From the NCBI RefSeq assembly GCF_042453785.1, contig NC_091672.1, positions 8,016,501 to 8,080,500 on the forward strand: 64,000 bases of DNA, read 5' to 3'. The position numbers and the translations under genes are program-made. Below, piece by piece: positions 44,130 through 57,508 of the stretch (its first letter is position 1; each line of letters starts with the position of its first letter). Source of the DNA: Malus domestica. Taxonomy: Eukaryota > Streptophyta > Magnoliopsida > Rosales > Rosaceae. The notes beneath the pieces are model-generated. The model was given only the letters and a program-made list of their open reading frames with translations, did no database searches and was not told where the DNA came from.

Positions 44130-44159
<30 letters not shown>

Positions 44160-44162
<3 letters not shown>

Positions 44163-44670
44163 GGAAACCTCAATGGTACGAGGGAAATTTTATTAATAAC
44201 GAAAAAAGAAGTTACACCTAGTCAGAGGGGGACATAAACCTTAACCCTTTTAAAACAGAGATAACAAAAACAATACATGAAAAAAAAGGGGGACATAAAC
44301 CGTACCATTCTAGAAACGAAAACAAGAGAGATACAAAGAAAAGAGGAGGGGACATGAAACGTAACCCCTCTAAAACCAAACCTAAAGGTCTAAACCTGCA
44401 AAACAAGTTGAGCAACACCACAAAGTTAGGAAGAAAAAAAAGTAAGACAAACCTGGAGGCCAAGATGCACATTAATTTGAGGAGCGGTAACCAGACAAGC
44501 CAACATAGTCTAAAAACAATACAGCACGAGCCGCTGGCGAAGGAGAATCAGGCCAAGTTAAAGTTGGAGAAGACAAGCCCATGTTAGGAAAATTGTCTGC
44601 AACAAAATTTCTCTCCCGATATATGTGAGATGAGTAGAAAGTCATTTTCAGAATGCAGTCCAAACAAATA
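44160..44670 (-). mobile_element. L1-type LINE 3' end fragment with RNase H remnant
   Basis: On the minus strand, 44663-44472 encodes TFYSSHIYRERNFVADNFPN and then a short linker to YVGLSGYRSSN. This is the end of the RNase H domain and C-terminus of plant L1-type LINE polyproteins (the .HI.RE.N..AD pattern). A 3' UTR with repeated gggggacataaaccgt-like phrases follows down to 44160. All upstream parts are missing, so it is a 5'-truncated copy. Confidence 0.7.
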
Positions 44671-45061
44671 GACCATTTTTATCCTTGCTTGCTGTTAATA
44701 ACATCAAATTAGAGATGCTCTTAGGAGCTCCAACTTGAGATGCTCTTGGGATTTTGGAACATCAAATTTTTGGGACCAAAAGAACAAGGGAACATGTAAT
44801 TTATTTGAACCACAATGTTAAAGTTTTTTAAAATAGTAGAAATTTATACTGTAACAAAGTGCATATTTCAAAAGGTTGAGGGAGTGAAATCTGCCATGCC
44901 TTGTTTGCAGCGCTTCCTAATTCAGCCGGTGGAGGAGGTGAGATCTACAATTCAAACTCATCGGGATATCGGTAGGGCATAAGTTTGCTTTGGACTTAGG
45001 TAGCTCCATTGTTGTATATAAACGTTGGGTATTCTAAGAATTTGAAAGGAAAGAGAACATA
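44671..45061. other. Short intergenic stretch before the array
   Basis: No gene is supported here. Confidence 0.5.
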
Positions 45062-45104
45062 GTCCCACATCGACGAAGTCCAGCGCCTACAAGTGCCTTA
45101 TAAG
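45062..45104 (+). promoter_or_regulatory. snRNA-type promoter-like pair (USE plus TATA)
   Basis: GTCCCACATCG at 45062-45072 is an exact match to the plant snRNA upstream sequence element, and a TATAAG box starts at 45099, 26 bp after it. That spacing is the one I recall for plant Pol III snRNA genes such as U6. No known snRNA starts at the expected distance downstream (about 45125), and the same motif is common in LTRs, so this may be chance or a retroelement scrap. Confidence 0.3.
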
Positions 45105-46175
45105 TAATAGTGTAAATAAGCATCAAGTTTAAAAGTATGCGTGTCATTAGGAATAATTAAATAATCATAGACGGGCCTTGGGTCTAGGGGATCTTGGGAG
45201 ATGAAAAAGACTATTAATAGTATTTTCTAAATTTCCAAAAGATCGTTTTGATTAAAATTTTCGAATTTCATGATGACCAAAGAAATGGTTATAAATAATT
45301 ACAAATCATAGACCAACGGATGCGACCATACCAATTCCCACCAAACTTTCGCAATTAAGCGAGTTTGGGCGAGAGTAGTACTAGGATGGGTGACCTTTAG
45401 GGAAGTCCTCGTGTTGCATCACCCACCTTTTTTTTTGTTTTCTTAATTCCTGTTTTGGTTATTATGTTTACGTGATTCTTGTTTTGCGTATTTTTAGCAG
45501 GTAATATGTGGCGCGCGTCGTTTTTATCGAGCCTCATGCTTGAGAGATGAAAGAAAGGAATGTGAAAGACAAATAATTCTATTTTTTTGAGTTTCGAGGG
45601 ATCGCCTTGATTAATATTCCCTGGGAGAAGAAAGACATGGATGAAAAAGACTATTAATCGTATTTATTTAAATTTCGAGGAATCGTTTTGATTAGTATTT
45701 TAGAATTTCGTGATGACCAAAGAAATAGTTATAAACAATTACAAGTCATAGACCAACGGATGCGTTCATACGAACTCACATGCACCGGATCCCATCAGAA
45801 CTCCGTAGTTAAGCGAGTTTGGGCGAGAGTAGTATTAGGATGGGTGACCTCCTGGGAAGTCCTCGTGTTGCAACCCCCACCTCTTTTTTTGTTTTCGTAA
45901 TTCCTGTTTTGCGTATTTTGTTTGCGTCTTTTTTGTTTTCGTAATTCCTGTTTTGCGTATTTTGTTTGCGTGATTCTTGTTTTGCGTATTTTTAGCGGGT
46001 AATTTGTGGCACGCGTTGTTTATTATCGAGCCTCGGGCTTGGGAGATGAAAGAAAGGAATGGGAAGGACTAATAATTCTATTTTTTTGAGTTTCGAGGGA
46101 TTGTCTTGATTAATATTTTCGAATTTCGTTATGACCAAAGAAATGGTTATAAACAATTACAAGTCACAAACCAAT

Positions 46176-46296
46176 GAATGCGATCATACCAACTCACATG
46201 CACCGGATCCCATCAGAACTTCGCAGTTAAGCGAGTTTGGGCGGGAGTAGTACTAGGATGGGTGACCTCCTGGGAAGTCCTCGTGTTGCATCCCCC
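46176..46296 (+). rRNA. 5S rRNA-like gene, representative copy
   Basis: This is one of the best-preserved copies, with about three deviations from the array consensus. Order: gaatgcgatcatacc (helix I 5' strand), aactcacatgcaccgg, the A-box-side agttaagcgagtttgggc, then gtagtactaggatgggtgac (C-box) and tcctcgtgttgcatccc (helix I 3' strand), followed by ctcttttttttag. Compared with the plant 5S I know, agcac is replaced by aactc and gtgct by gagtt, which pair with each other. A 5S rRNA would enter the large ribosomal subunit and bind L5 and TFIIIA. Whether this variant is transcribed or used is unknown. Confidence 0.65.
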
Positions 46297-49200
46297 ACCT
46301 CTTTTTTTTAGTTTTCGTAATTCTTGTTTTGCGTATTTTGTTTGCGTGATTCTTGTTTTGCGTATTTTTAGCGGGTAAATTGTGGCGCGCGTCGTTTATT
46401 ATCGAGCCTCGTGCTTGGGAGATGAAAGAAAGGAATGGGAAAGACTAATAATTCTATTTTTTGAGTTTCGAGGGATCGTCTTGATTAATATTCCTTGGGA
46501 GATGAAAGATATGGATGAAAAAGACTATTAATTGTATTTTTTAAATTTCGAGGGATCGTTTTGAATAATATTTTCGAATTTCGTGACGACCGAAGAAATG
46601 GATATAAACAATTACAAGTCATAGACCAACGGATGCGATCATACCAACTCACATGCACCGGATCCCATCAGAACTACGCAGTTAATCGAGTTTGGGCGAG
46701 AGTAGTACTAGGATGGGTGATCTCCTGGGAAGTCCTCGTGTTGCATCCCCCACCTCTTTTTTTGTTTTCGTAATTCTTGTTTTGTGTATTTTGTTTTCGT
46801 GATTCTTGTTTTGCGTATTTTTAGCGGGTAATTCGTGGCGCGTGTCGTTTATTATCGAGCCTCGTGCTTGGGAGATGAAAGCAAGGAATGGGAAAGACTA
46901 ATAATTCTATTTTTTTGAGTTTCGAGGGATCGTCATGATTAATATTCCCCGGGAGATGAAAGACATGGATGAAAAAGACAATTAATCGTATTTTTTAAAT
47001 TTCGAGGGATCGTTTTGATTAATATTTTCGAATTTCGTGATGACCACAGAAATGGTTATAAACAATTACGAGTCTTAGACCAACGGATGCGATCATGCCA
47101 ACTCACATGCACCGGATCCCATAAGAACTTCGCAGCTAAGCGACTTTGGGCGAGAGTAGTATTAGGATGGGTGACCTCCTGGGAAGTCCTCGGGTTGCAT
47201 CCCCCACTTTTTTTTTTGTTTTCTTAATTCCTGTTTTGCGTATTTTGTTTACGTGATTCTTGTTTTGCGTATTTTTAGCGGGTAATATGTGGCGCGCGTC
47301 GTTTTTATCGAGCCTTGTGCTTGAGAGATGAAAGAAAGGAATGGGAAAGACTAATAATTCTATTTTTTTGAGTTTCGAGGGATCGTCTTGATTAATATAC
47401 CTCGGGAGATGAAAGAAAGGGATGAAAAAGACTATTAATCATATTTATTTAAATTTTGAGGAATCGTTTTGATTAATATTTTCGAATTTCGTGATGACCA
47501 AAGAAATGGTCATAAGCAATTACAAATCATAGACCAATGGATGCGATCATACCAACTCACATGCATCGGATCCCATCAGAGCTCCGCAGTTAAGCGATTT
47601 TGGGCGACAGTAGTACTAGTATGGGTGACCTCCTAGGAAGTCCTGGTGTTGCATCCCCCACCTCTTTTTTTGTTTTCGTAATTCCTGTTTTGTGTATTTT
47701 GTTTGCGTGATTCTTGTTTTGCGTATTTTTAGCAGGTAATTTGTGGCGAGCGTTGTTCATTATCAAGCCTCGTGCTTGGGATGAAAGAAAGGAATGGGAA
47801 AGACTAATAATTTTATTTTTTTGAGTTTCAAGGGATCATCTTGATTAATATTCCTCGGGAGATGAAAAACATGGATGAAAAAGACAATTAACCGTATTTT
47901 TTAAATTTTGAAGGATCGTTCTGATTAATATTTTCGAACTTCGTGATGACCAAAGAAATGGTTATAAACAATTACAAGTCATAGACCAACTGATGCGATC
48001 ATACCAACTCATATGCACCGGATCCCATCAGAACTCCGCAGTTAAGTGAGTTTGGGCGACAGTAGTACTAGGATAGGTGACCTCCTGGGAAGCCCTCGTG
48101 TTGCAACGCCCACCTCTTTTTTTGTTTTCGTAATTCTTGTTTTGCGTATTTTGTTTTCGTGATTCTTGTTTTGCGTATTTTTAGCGGGTAATTTGTCGTG
48201 CGCATTTTTTATTATCGAGCCTTGTGCTTGGGAGATGAAAGAAAGGAATGGGAAGGACTAATAATTCTATTTTTTTGAGTTTTGAGGGATCGTCTTGATT
48301 AATATTCCTTGGAAGATGAAAGACATGGATGAAAAAGACTATTCATCGTATTTTTTAAATTTCGAGGGATCGTTTTGATTAATATTTTCGAATTTCATGA
48401 CGACCAAAGAAATGGTTATAAACAATTACAGGTCATACACCAACAAATGCGATCATACCAACTCACTGGCTCCGGATCCCATCAGAACTCCACAGTTCAT
48501 CGAGTTTGGGCGAGAGTAGTACTAGGATGGGTGACATCCTGTGAAGTCCTCATGTTGCATCCCCCACCTCTTTTTTTGTTTTCGTAATTCCTGTTTTGCG
48601 TATTTTGTTTGCGTGATTCTTATTTTGCATATTTTTAGTTGATAATTTGTGGCAGGCGTCGTTTATTATTGAGCCTCGTGCTTGGGAGATGAAAGAAAGG
48701 AATGGCAAAGACTAATAATTCTATTTTTTTGAGTTTCCAGGGATCGTCTTGGTTAATATTCCTCGGGAGATGAACGACATGGATGTAAAAGACAATAACC
48801 GTATTTTTAAAATTTTGAGGTATCGTTTTGATTAATATTTTCGAATTTCGTGATGATCAAAGAAATGGTTATAAACAATTGCACGTCATAGACCAACGGA
48901 TGTGATCATACCAACCCACATGCACCGGATCCCATCAAAACTCCGCAGTTAAGCGAGTTTGGGCGAGAGTAGTACTAGGATGGGTGATCTCTTGGGAAGC
49001 TCTTGTGTTGCAACCCCCACCTCTTTTTTTGTTTTCGGAATTCTTGGTTTGCGTATTTTGTTTTCGTATTTTTAGCGGGTAATTTGTGGCACGCGTCGTT
49101 TATTATCGAGCCTCATGCTTGGGAGATGAAAGAAAGGAATGGGAAAGACTAATAATTCTATTTTTTTGAGTTTCGAGGGATTGTCTTGATTAATATTCCT

Positions 49201-52059
49201 CGGGTGATGAAAGACATGGATGAAAAAAACTATTAATCGTATTGTTTAAATTTCGAGGGATCGTTTTGATTAATATTTTCGAATTTCGTGACGACCGAAG
49301 AAATGGTTATAAACAATTACAAGTCATAGACCAACGGATGAGACAATACCAACTCACATGCACCGGATCCCATCAGAACTCCGCAGTTCATCGAGTTTGG
49401 GAGAGAGTAGTACTAGGATGGGTGACATCCGGGGAAGTCCTCATGTTGCATCCCCCACCTCTTTTTTTGTTTTCGTAATTCCTGTTTTGAGTATTTTGTT
49501 TGCGTTATTCTTGTATTGCGTATTTTTAGCGGGTAATTTGTGGTGCACGTCGTTTATTATCGAGCCTTGTGCTTGGGAGATGAAAGAAAGGAATGGGAAA
49601 GACTAATAATTCTATTTTTTTGAGTTTCAAGGGATCGTCTTGATTAATATTCCTTTGGAGATGAAAGACATGGATGAAAAAGACAATTAACCGTATTTTT
49701 TAAATTTCGAGGGATCGTTTGATTAATATTTTCGAATTTCGTGATGACCAAAGAAATGGTTATAAACAATTACAAGTCATAGATCAACTAATGCGATCAT
49801 ACCAACTCACATGCACCGGATCCCATTAGAACTCCGCAGTAAAGCGATTTTGGGCGAGAGTAGTACTAGGATGGGTGACCTCCTGGGAAGTCCTCGTGTT
49901 GCATCCCCCACCTCTTTTTTTGTTGTCGTAATTCTTGTTTTGCGTATTTTGTTTTCGTGATTCTAGTTTTGCGTATTTTTACAGGGTAATTTATGGCCCG
50001 CGACATTTATTATCGAGCCTCGTGCTTGGGAGATGAAAGCAAGGAATGGGAAACACTAATAATTCTATTTTTTTGAGTTTCGAGGGATCTTCTTGATTAA
50101 TATTCCTCGGGAGATGAAAGACATGGAAGAAAAAGACTATTAATCGTATTTTTGAAATTTCGAAGGATCGTTTTGATTAATATTTTCGAATTTCGTGATG
50201 ACCAAAGACACGGTTATAAACAATTACGAGTCCTAGACCAACGGATGCGATCATACTAACTCACATGCCTCGGATCCCATTAGAACTCCGCAGGTAAGCG
50301 AGTTTGGGCGAGGGTATTACTTGGATGGGTGTCCTCCTGGGAAGTCCTCGTGTTGCATCCCCCACCCCATTTTTTGGTTTCGTAATTCTTGTTTTGCCAA
50401 TTTTGTTTTCGTGATTCTTGTTTTGCGTATTTTTAGCGGGTAATTTGTGGTGCTCGTCGTTTATTATGGAGCCTCGTGCTTGGGAGATGAAAGAAAGGAA
50501 TGGGAAAAACTAATAATTCTATTTTTTTGAGTTTCGAGGGATCGTCTTGATTAATATTCTTCAGGAGATGAAGGACACGGATGAAAAAGACTATTAATCA
50601 TATTTTTTAAATTTTGAGGGATCGTTTTGAATAACATTTTCGAATTTCGTGATGACCGAAGAAATGGGTACAAACAATTACAAGTTATAGACCAACAGAT
50701 GCGATCATACCAACTCACATACACCGGATCCCATCAGAACTCTGCAATTAAGCGAGTTTGGGCGAGAGTAGTACTAGGATGGGTGGCCTCCTGGGAGCCC
50801 CTCGTGTTGCATCCCATACCTCTTTTTTTGTTTTCGTAATTCTTGTATTGCGCATTTTGTTTTCGTGATTCTTGTTTTGCGTATTTTTAGCGGGTAAATT
50901 GTGGCGCGCGTCGTTTATTATCGAGCCTCGTTCTTGGGAGATGAAAGCAAGGAATGGGAAATACTAATAATTCTATTTTTTTGAGTATCGAGGGATCGTC
51001 TTGATTAATATTCCTCGGGAGATGAAAGACACGGAAGAAAAAGACTATTAATCGGTTTTTTTAAATTTCGAGGGATCGTTTTGATTAATATTTTTGAATT
51101 TCGTGATGACCAAAGAAATGGTTATAAACAATTAAAAGTCATAGACCAACAGATGCGATCATACTAAATCACATGCACCGGATCCCATCAGAACTCCGTA
51201 ATTAATCGACCATGGGCGAGAGTAGTACTAGGATGGGTGACCTCTTGGGAAGTCCTCATGTCGCATCCCCCACCTCTTTTTTTGTTTTCGTAATTCTTGT
51301 TTTGCGTATTTTGTTTTCGTGATTCTTGTTTTGCGTATTTTTAACGGATAATTTATGGCGCGCGTCGTTTATTATCGAGCCTTGTGCTTGGGACTTGAAA
51401 GCAAGGAATGGGAAAGACTAATAATTCTATTTTTTTGAGTTTCGAGGGATCGTCTTGATTAATATTCCTCGGGAGATGAATGACATGGATGAAAAAGGTT
51501 ATTAATCATATTTTTTTAAATTTCGAGGGATCGTTTTGATTAATATTTTCGAATTTCGTGATGACCAAAGAAATGGTTATAAACAATTACAAGTCATAGA
51601 CCAACGGATGCGATCATACCAACTCACATACAACGGATCCCATCCAAACTCCGCAGTGAAGCGAGTTTGGGCGAGAGTAGTACTGGGATGGGTGACCTCC
51701 TGGGAAGTCCTCATGTCGCATCCCCGACCTCTTTTTTTGTTTTCGTCATTCTTGTTCTGCGTATTTTGTTTTCGTCATTCTTGTTTTGCGTATTTTTAAC
51801 CGATAATTTATGGCGCATGTCGTTTATTATCGTGCCTCGTGCTTGGGACTTGAAAGCAAGGAATTGGAAAGACTAATAATTCTATTTTTTTGAGTTTCGA
51901 GGGATCGTCTTGATTAATATTCCTCGGGAGATGAAAGACATGGAACAAAAAGACTATTAATCGTATTTTTTAAATGTCAAGGAATCGATTTGATTAATAT
52001 TTTCGAATTTCGTGATGACCAAAGAAATGGTTATAAACAATTACAAGTCATAGACCAAC

Positions 52060-55000
52060 GGATGCGATCATACCAACTTACTTGCACCGGATCCCATTAG
52101 AACTCCGCAGTTAAGCGAGTTTGGGCTAGAGTAGTACTATGATGGATGACCTCCTGGGATGTCCTCGTGTCGCATCCCCCACCTCTTTTTTTGTTTTCGT
52201 AATTCTTGTTTTGTGTATTTTGTTTTCATGATTCTTGTTTTGCGTATTTTTAACGGATAATTTATGGCGCGCGTCGTTTATTATCGAGCCTCGTGCTTGG
52301 GATGTGAAAGCAAGGAATGGGAAAGACTAATAATTCTATTTTTTTGAGTTTCGAGGGATCGTCTTGACTAATATTCCTCGAGAGATGAAAGACATGGAAG
52401 AAAAAGACTATTAATCGTATTTTTTAAATTTCGAGGGATCGTTTTGATTAATATTTTCGAATTTCGTGATGACCAAAGAAATGGTTATAAACAATTACGA
52501 GTCATAGACCAACGGATGCGATCATACCAAATCACATGCAAAGGATCCCATCAGAACTCCGCAAATAAGCGAGTTTGGGCGAGAGTAGTACTAGGATGAG
52601 TGACCTCCTAGGAAGTCCCCGTGATGCATCCCCCACCTTTTTTTTTGTTTTCGTAATTCCTTTTTTGCGCATATTGTTTTCGTGGTTCTTGTTTTTCGTA
52701 TTTTTAATGGGTAATTTGGGGCGCGGGTCTTTTATTATCGAGCCTCGTGCTTGGGAGATGAAAGAAAGGAATGGGAAAGACTAATAATTCTATTTTTTTG
52801 AGTTTCGTGGGATTGTCCTGATTAATATTGCTCGGGAGATGAAAGACACGGATGAAAAAGACTATTAATAATATTTTTTAAATTTCGAGGGATCGTTTTG
52901 AATAATATTTTCGAATTTCGTGACGACCGAAGAAATTGATATAAACAATTACAAGTCATAGACCAACGGATGCGAACATACCAACTCATATGCACCGGAT
53001 CCTATCTGAACTCCGCAGCTAAGCGAGTTCGGGCGAGAGTAGTACTAGGATGGGTGGCTTGCTGGGAAGCCCTCGTGTTGCATCCCCCACCTTTTTTTTT
53101 GTTTTCGTAATTCTTGTTTTGCGCATTTTGTTTTCGTGATTCTTGTTTTGCGTATTTTTAGCGAGTAATTTGTGACGCGCATCGTTATGATCGAGCCTCG
53201 TGCTTGGGAGATGAAAGCAAGGAATGGGAAAGACTAATAATTCTATTTTTTTGAGTTTTAAGGGATCGTCTTGATTAATATTCTTCGGGAGATGAAAGAC
53301 ATGGAAGAAAAAGACTATTAATCGTATTTTTTAAATTTCGGGGGATTGTTTTGATTAATATTTTCGAATTTCGTGATGAATAGAGAAATGGTTATAAACA
53401 ATTAAAAGTCATAGACAACCAGATGCGATCATACCAACTCACATACACCGGATCCCATCAGAACTCCGCAGTTAAGTGAGTTTGGGCAATAGTAGTACTA
53501 GGATGGGTGACCTCCTGGGAAGTCCTCGTGTCGCATCCCCCACCTCTTATTTTTGTTTTCGTAATGCTTGTTTTGCGTATTTTGTTTTCGTGATTCTTGT
53601 TTTGCGTATTTTAACGGATAATTGATGGCACACGTCGTTTATTATCGAGCTTCGTGCTTGGGACTTGAAAGCAAGGAATGGGATGACTAATAATTCTATT
53701 TTTTTTACTTTCGAGGGATCCTCTTGATTAATATTCCTCGGGAGATGAAAGACATGAAAGAAAAAGACTATTAATCGTATTTTTTAAATTTCGAGGGATC
53801 GATTTGATTAATATTTTTGAATTTCGTGATGACCAAAGAAATGGTTATAAACAATTACAAGTCATTGACCAACGGATGCGATCATACCAACTCACATGCA
53901 CCGGATCCTATCAGAACTCCGCAGTTAAGGGAGTTTGGGCTAGAGTAATACTATGATGGGTGACCTCCTGGGATGTCCTCGTGTCGCATCCCCCACCCCT
54001 TTTTTTGTTTTCGTAATTCTTGTTTTGTGTATTTTGATTTCGTGATTCTTGTTTTGCGTATTTTTAACGGATAATTTATGGCGCGCGTCGTTTATTATCG
54101 AGCCTCGTGCTTGGGACGTGAAAGCAAGGAATGGGAAAGACTAATAATTCTATTTTTTTGAGTTTCGAGGGATCGTCTTGATTAATATTCCTCGAGAGAT
54201 GAAAGACATGGAAGAAAAAGACTATTAATCGTATTTTTTAAATTTCGAGGGATCGTTTTGATAAATATTTTCGAATTTCGTGATGACCAAAGAAATGGTT
54301 ATAAACAATTACGAGTCATAGACCAACGGATGCGATCATACCAACTCACATGCAAAGGATCCCATCAGAACTCCGCAAATAAGCGAGTTTGGGCGAGAGT
54401 AGTACTAGGATGGGTGACCTCCTAGGAAGTCCCCGTGATGCATCCCCCACCTTTTTTTTTGTTTTCGTAATTCCTTTTTTGCGCATTTTGTTTTCGTGGT
54501 TCTTGTTTTTGGTATTTTTAGCGGGTAATTTGTGGCGCGGGATGTTTATTATCGAGCCTCGTGCTTGGGAGATGAAAGAAAGGAATGGGAAAGACTAATA
54601 ATTCTATTTTTTTGAGTTTCGAGGGATTGTCCTGATTAATCTTGCTCGGGAGATGAAAGACACGGATGAAAAAGACTATTAATAATATTTTTTCAATTTC
54701 GAGGGATCGTTTTGAATAATATTTTCGAATTTCGTGACACCGAACAAATGGATATAAACAATTACAAGTCGTAGACCAACGGATGCGATCATATCAACTC
54801 ACATGCACCGGATCCCATCAAAACTCCGCAGTTAAGCGAGTTCGGGCGAGAGTAGTACTAGGATGGGTGGCTTGCTGGGAAGCGCTCATGTTGCATCCCC
54901 CATCTCCTTTTTTGTTTTCGTAATTCTTGTTTTGCGCATTTTGTTTTCGTGATTCTTGTTTTGCGTATTTTTAGCGAGTAATTTGTGACGCGCATCGTTA

Positions 55001-56720
55001 TTATCGAGCCTCGTGCTTGGGAGATGAAAGCAAGGAATGGGAAAGACTAATAATTCTATTTTTTTGAGTTTTAAGGGATCGTCTTGGTTAATATTCTTCG
55101 GGAGATGAAAGACATGGAAAAAAAAGACTATTAATCGTATTTTTTAAATTTTGGGGGATCGTTTTGATTAATATTTTCGAATTTCGTGATTAACAAAGAA
55201 ATGGTTATAAACAATTAAAAGTCATAGACAACCGGATGCGATCATACCAACTCACATGTACCGGATCCTATCAGAACTCCGCATTTAAGTGAGTTTGGGC
55301 AATAGTAGTACTAGGATGGGTGACCTCCTGGGAATTCCTCGTGTCGCATCCCCCACCTCTTTTTTTTTGTTTTCGTAATGCTTATTTTGCGTATTTTGTT
55401 TTCGTGATTCTTGTTTTGCGTATTTTAACGGATAATTTATGGCGTGCGTCGTTTATTATCGAGCTTCGTGCTTGGGACTTGAAAGCAAGGAATGGGATGA
55501 CTAATAATTCTATTTTTTTGAGTTTCGAGGGATCGTCTTGATTAATATTCCTCGGGAGATGAAAGACATCGAAGAAAAAGACTATTAATCGTTTTTTTTA
55601 AAGTTCGAGGGATCGATTTGATTAATATTTTCGAATTTCGTGATGACCAAAGAAATGGTTATAAACAATTACGAGTCATAGACCAACGGATGCGATCATA
55701 CCAACTCACATGCAAAGGATCCCATCAGAACTCCGCAAATAAGCGAGTTTGGGCTAGAGTAGTACTAGGATGGGTGACCTCCAAGTATGTCCCCGTGATG
55801 CATCCCCCACCTCTTTTTTTGTTTTCGTAATTCCTTTTTTGCGCATTTTGTTTTCATGATTCTTGTTTTGCGTATTTTTAGCGGGTAATTTGTGGCGCGG
55901 GTCGTTTATTATCAAGCCTCGTGCTTGGGAGATGAAAGAAAGGAAAGGGAAAGACTATTAATTCTATTTTTTTGAGTTTCGAGGGATTGTTCTGATTAAT
56001 ATTGCTTGGGAGATGAAAGACACGGATGAAAAAGACTATTAATAATATTTTTTAAATTTCGAGGGATCGTTTTGAATAATATTTTCGAATTTCGTGACGA
56101 CCGAAGAAATGGATATAAACAATTACAAGTCATAGACCAACGGATGCGATCATACCGACTCACATGCACCGGTTCCCATCAGAACTCCGCAGTTAAGCGA
56201 GTTCGGGCGAGAGTAGTACTAGGATGGGTGGCTTGCTGGGAAGCCCTCGTGTTGCATCCCCCACCTCTTTTTTTGTTTTCGTAATTCTTTTTTTTGCGCA
56301 TTTTGTTTTCGTGATTCTTGTTTTGCGTATTTTTAGCGAGTAATTTGTGACGCACATCGTTATTATCGAGCCTCGTGCTTGGGAGATGAAAGCAAGGAAT
56401 GGGAAAGACTAATAATTCTATTTTTTTGAGTTTTAAGGGATCGTCTTGATTAATATTCTTCGGGAGATGAAAGACATGGAAGAAAAAGTCTATTAATCGT
56501 ATTTTTTAAATTTCGGGGGATCGTTTTGATTAATATTTTCGAATTTCGTGATGACCAAAGAAATGGTTATAAACAATTAAACGTCATAGACAACCGGATG
56601 CGATCATACCAACTCACATGCATCGGATCCCATCAGAATTCCGCAGTTAAGTGAGTTTGGGCAAGAGTAGTACTAGGATGGGTGACCTTCTGGGAAGTCC
56701 TCGTGTCACATCCCCCACCT
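52060..56720 (+). repeat. Higher-order repeat block (four-monomer period) in the 5S array
   Basis: Monomer types recur in fixed order. A (52060, 53874) has gggctagagtagtactatg or its near form. B (52514, 54328, 55688) has caaaggatcc and ccgcaaataagcgag. C (52968, 54781, 56142) has gatgggtggcttgctggg. D (53421, 55234, 56596) has the shifted catagacaacc(a/g)gatg start and, in 53421 and 55234, ttgggcaatagtag. The order is ABCD ABCD BCD, with a repeat length of about 1815 bp. The last B carries an A-like ctagag patch where an A is missing. Confidence 0.8.
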
Positions 56721-57334
56721 CTTTTTTTTGTTTTCGTAATGCTTGTTTTGCGTATTTTGTTTTCGTGATTCTTGTTTTGCGTATTTTAACGGATAATTTA
56801 TGGCGCGTGTCGTTTATTATCGTGCCTCGTGCTTGGGACTTGAAAGCAAGGAATGGGAAAGACTAATAATTCTATTTTTTTGAGTTTCGAGGGATCGTCT
56901 TGATTAATATTCCTCGGGAGATGAAAGACATGGAAGAAAAAGACTATTAATCGTATTTTTTAAATTTCGAGGGATCATTTTGATTAATTTTTTCGAATTT
57001 CGTGATGACCAAAGAAAAGGTTATAAACAATTACGAGTCCTAGACCAACGGATGCGATCATGCCAACTCACATGCACCGGATCCCATCAGAACTCCGCAG
57101 TTAAGCGAGTTTTGGCGAGGGTAGTACTAGGATGGGTGACCTCTTGGGAAGCCCTCGTGTTGCATCCCCCACATCTTTTTTTGTTTTCGTAATTCTTGTT
57201 TTGCCAATTTTGTTTTCGTGATTCTTGTTTTGCGTATTTTTAGCTCGTAATTTGTGGTGTGCGTCATTTATTATCGAGCCTCGTGCTTGGGAGATGAAAG
57301 AAAGGAATAGCAAAGACTAATAATTCTATTTTTT

Positions 57335-57508
57335 TTCAGTTTCGAGGGATTGTCTTGATTAATATTCCTCGGGAGATGAAAGACCTGGATGAAAAAGACT
57401 ATTAATCATGTTTTTTAAATTTCGAGGGATTGTCTTGATTAATATTCCTCGGGAGATGAAAGACCTGGATGAAAAAGACTATTAATCATGTTTTTTAAAT
57501 TTCGAGGG
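57335..57508 (+). repeat. Local ~87-bp spacer duplication
   Basis: The spacer stretch containing cctcgggagatgaaagacc and gaaaaagactattaatcatg is present twice back to back with no visible difference, lengthening this monomer to about 535 bp. It must be recent. Confidence 0.88.
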
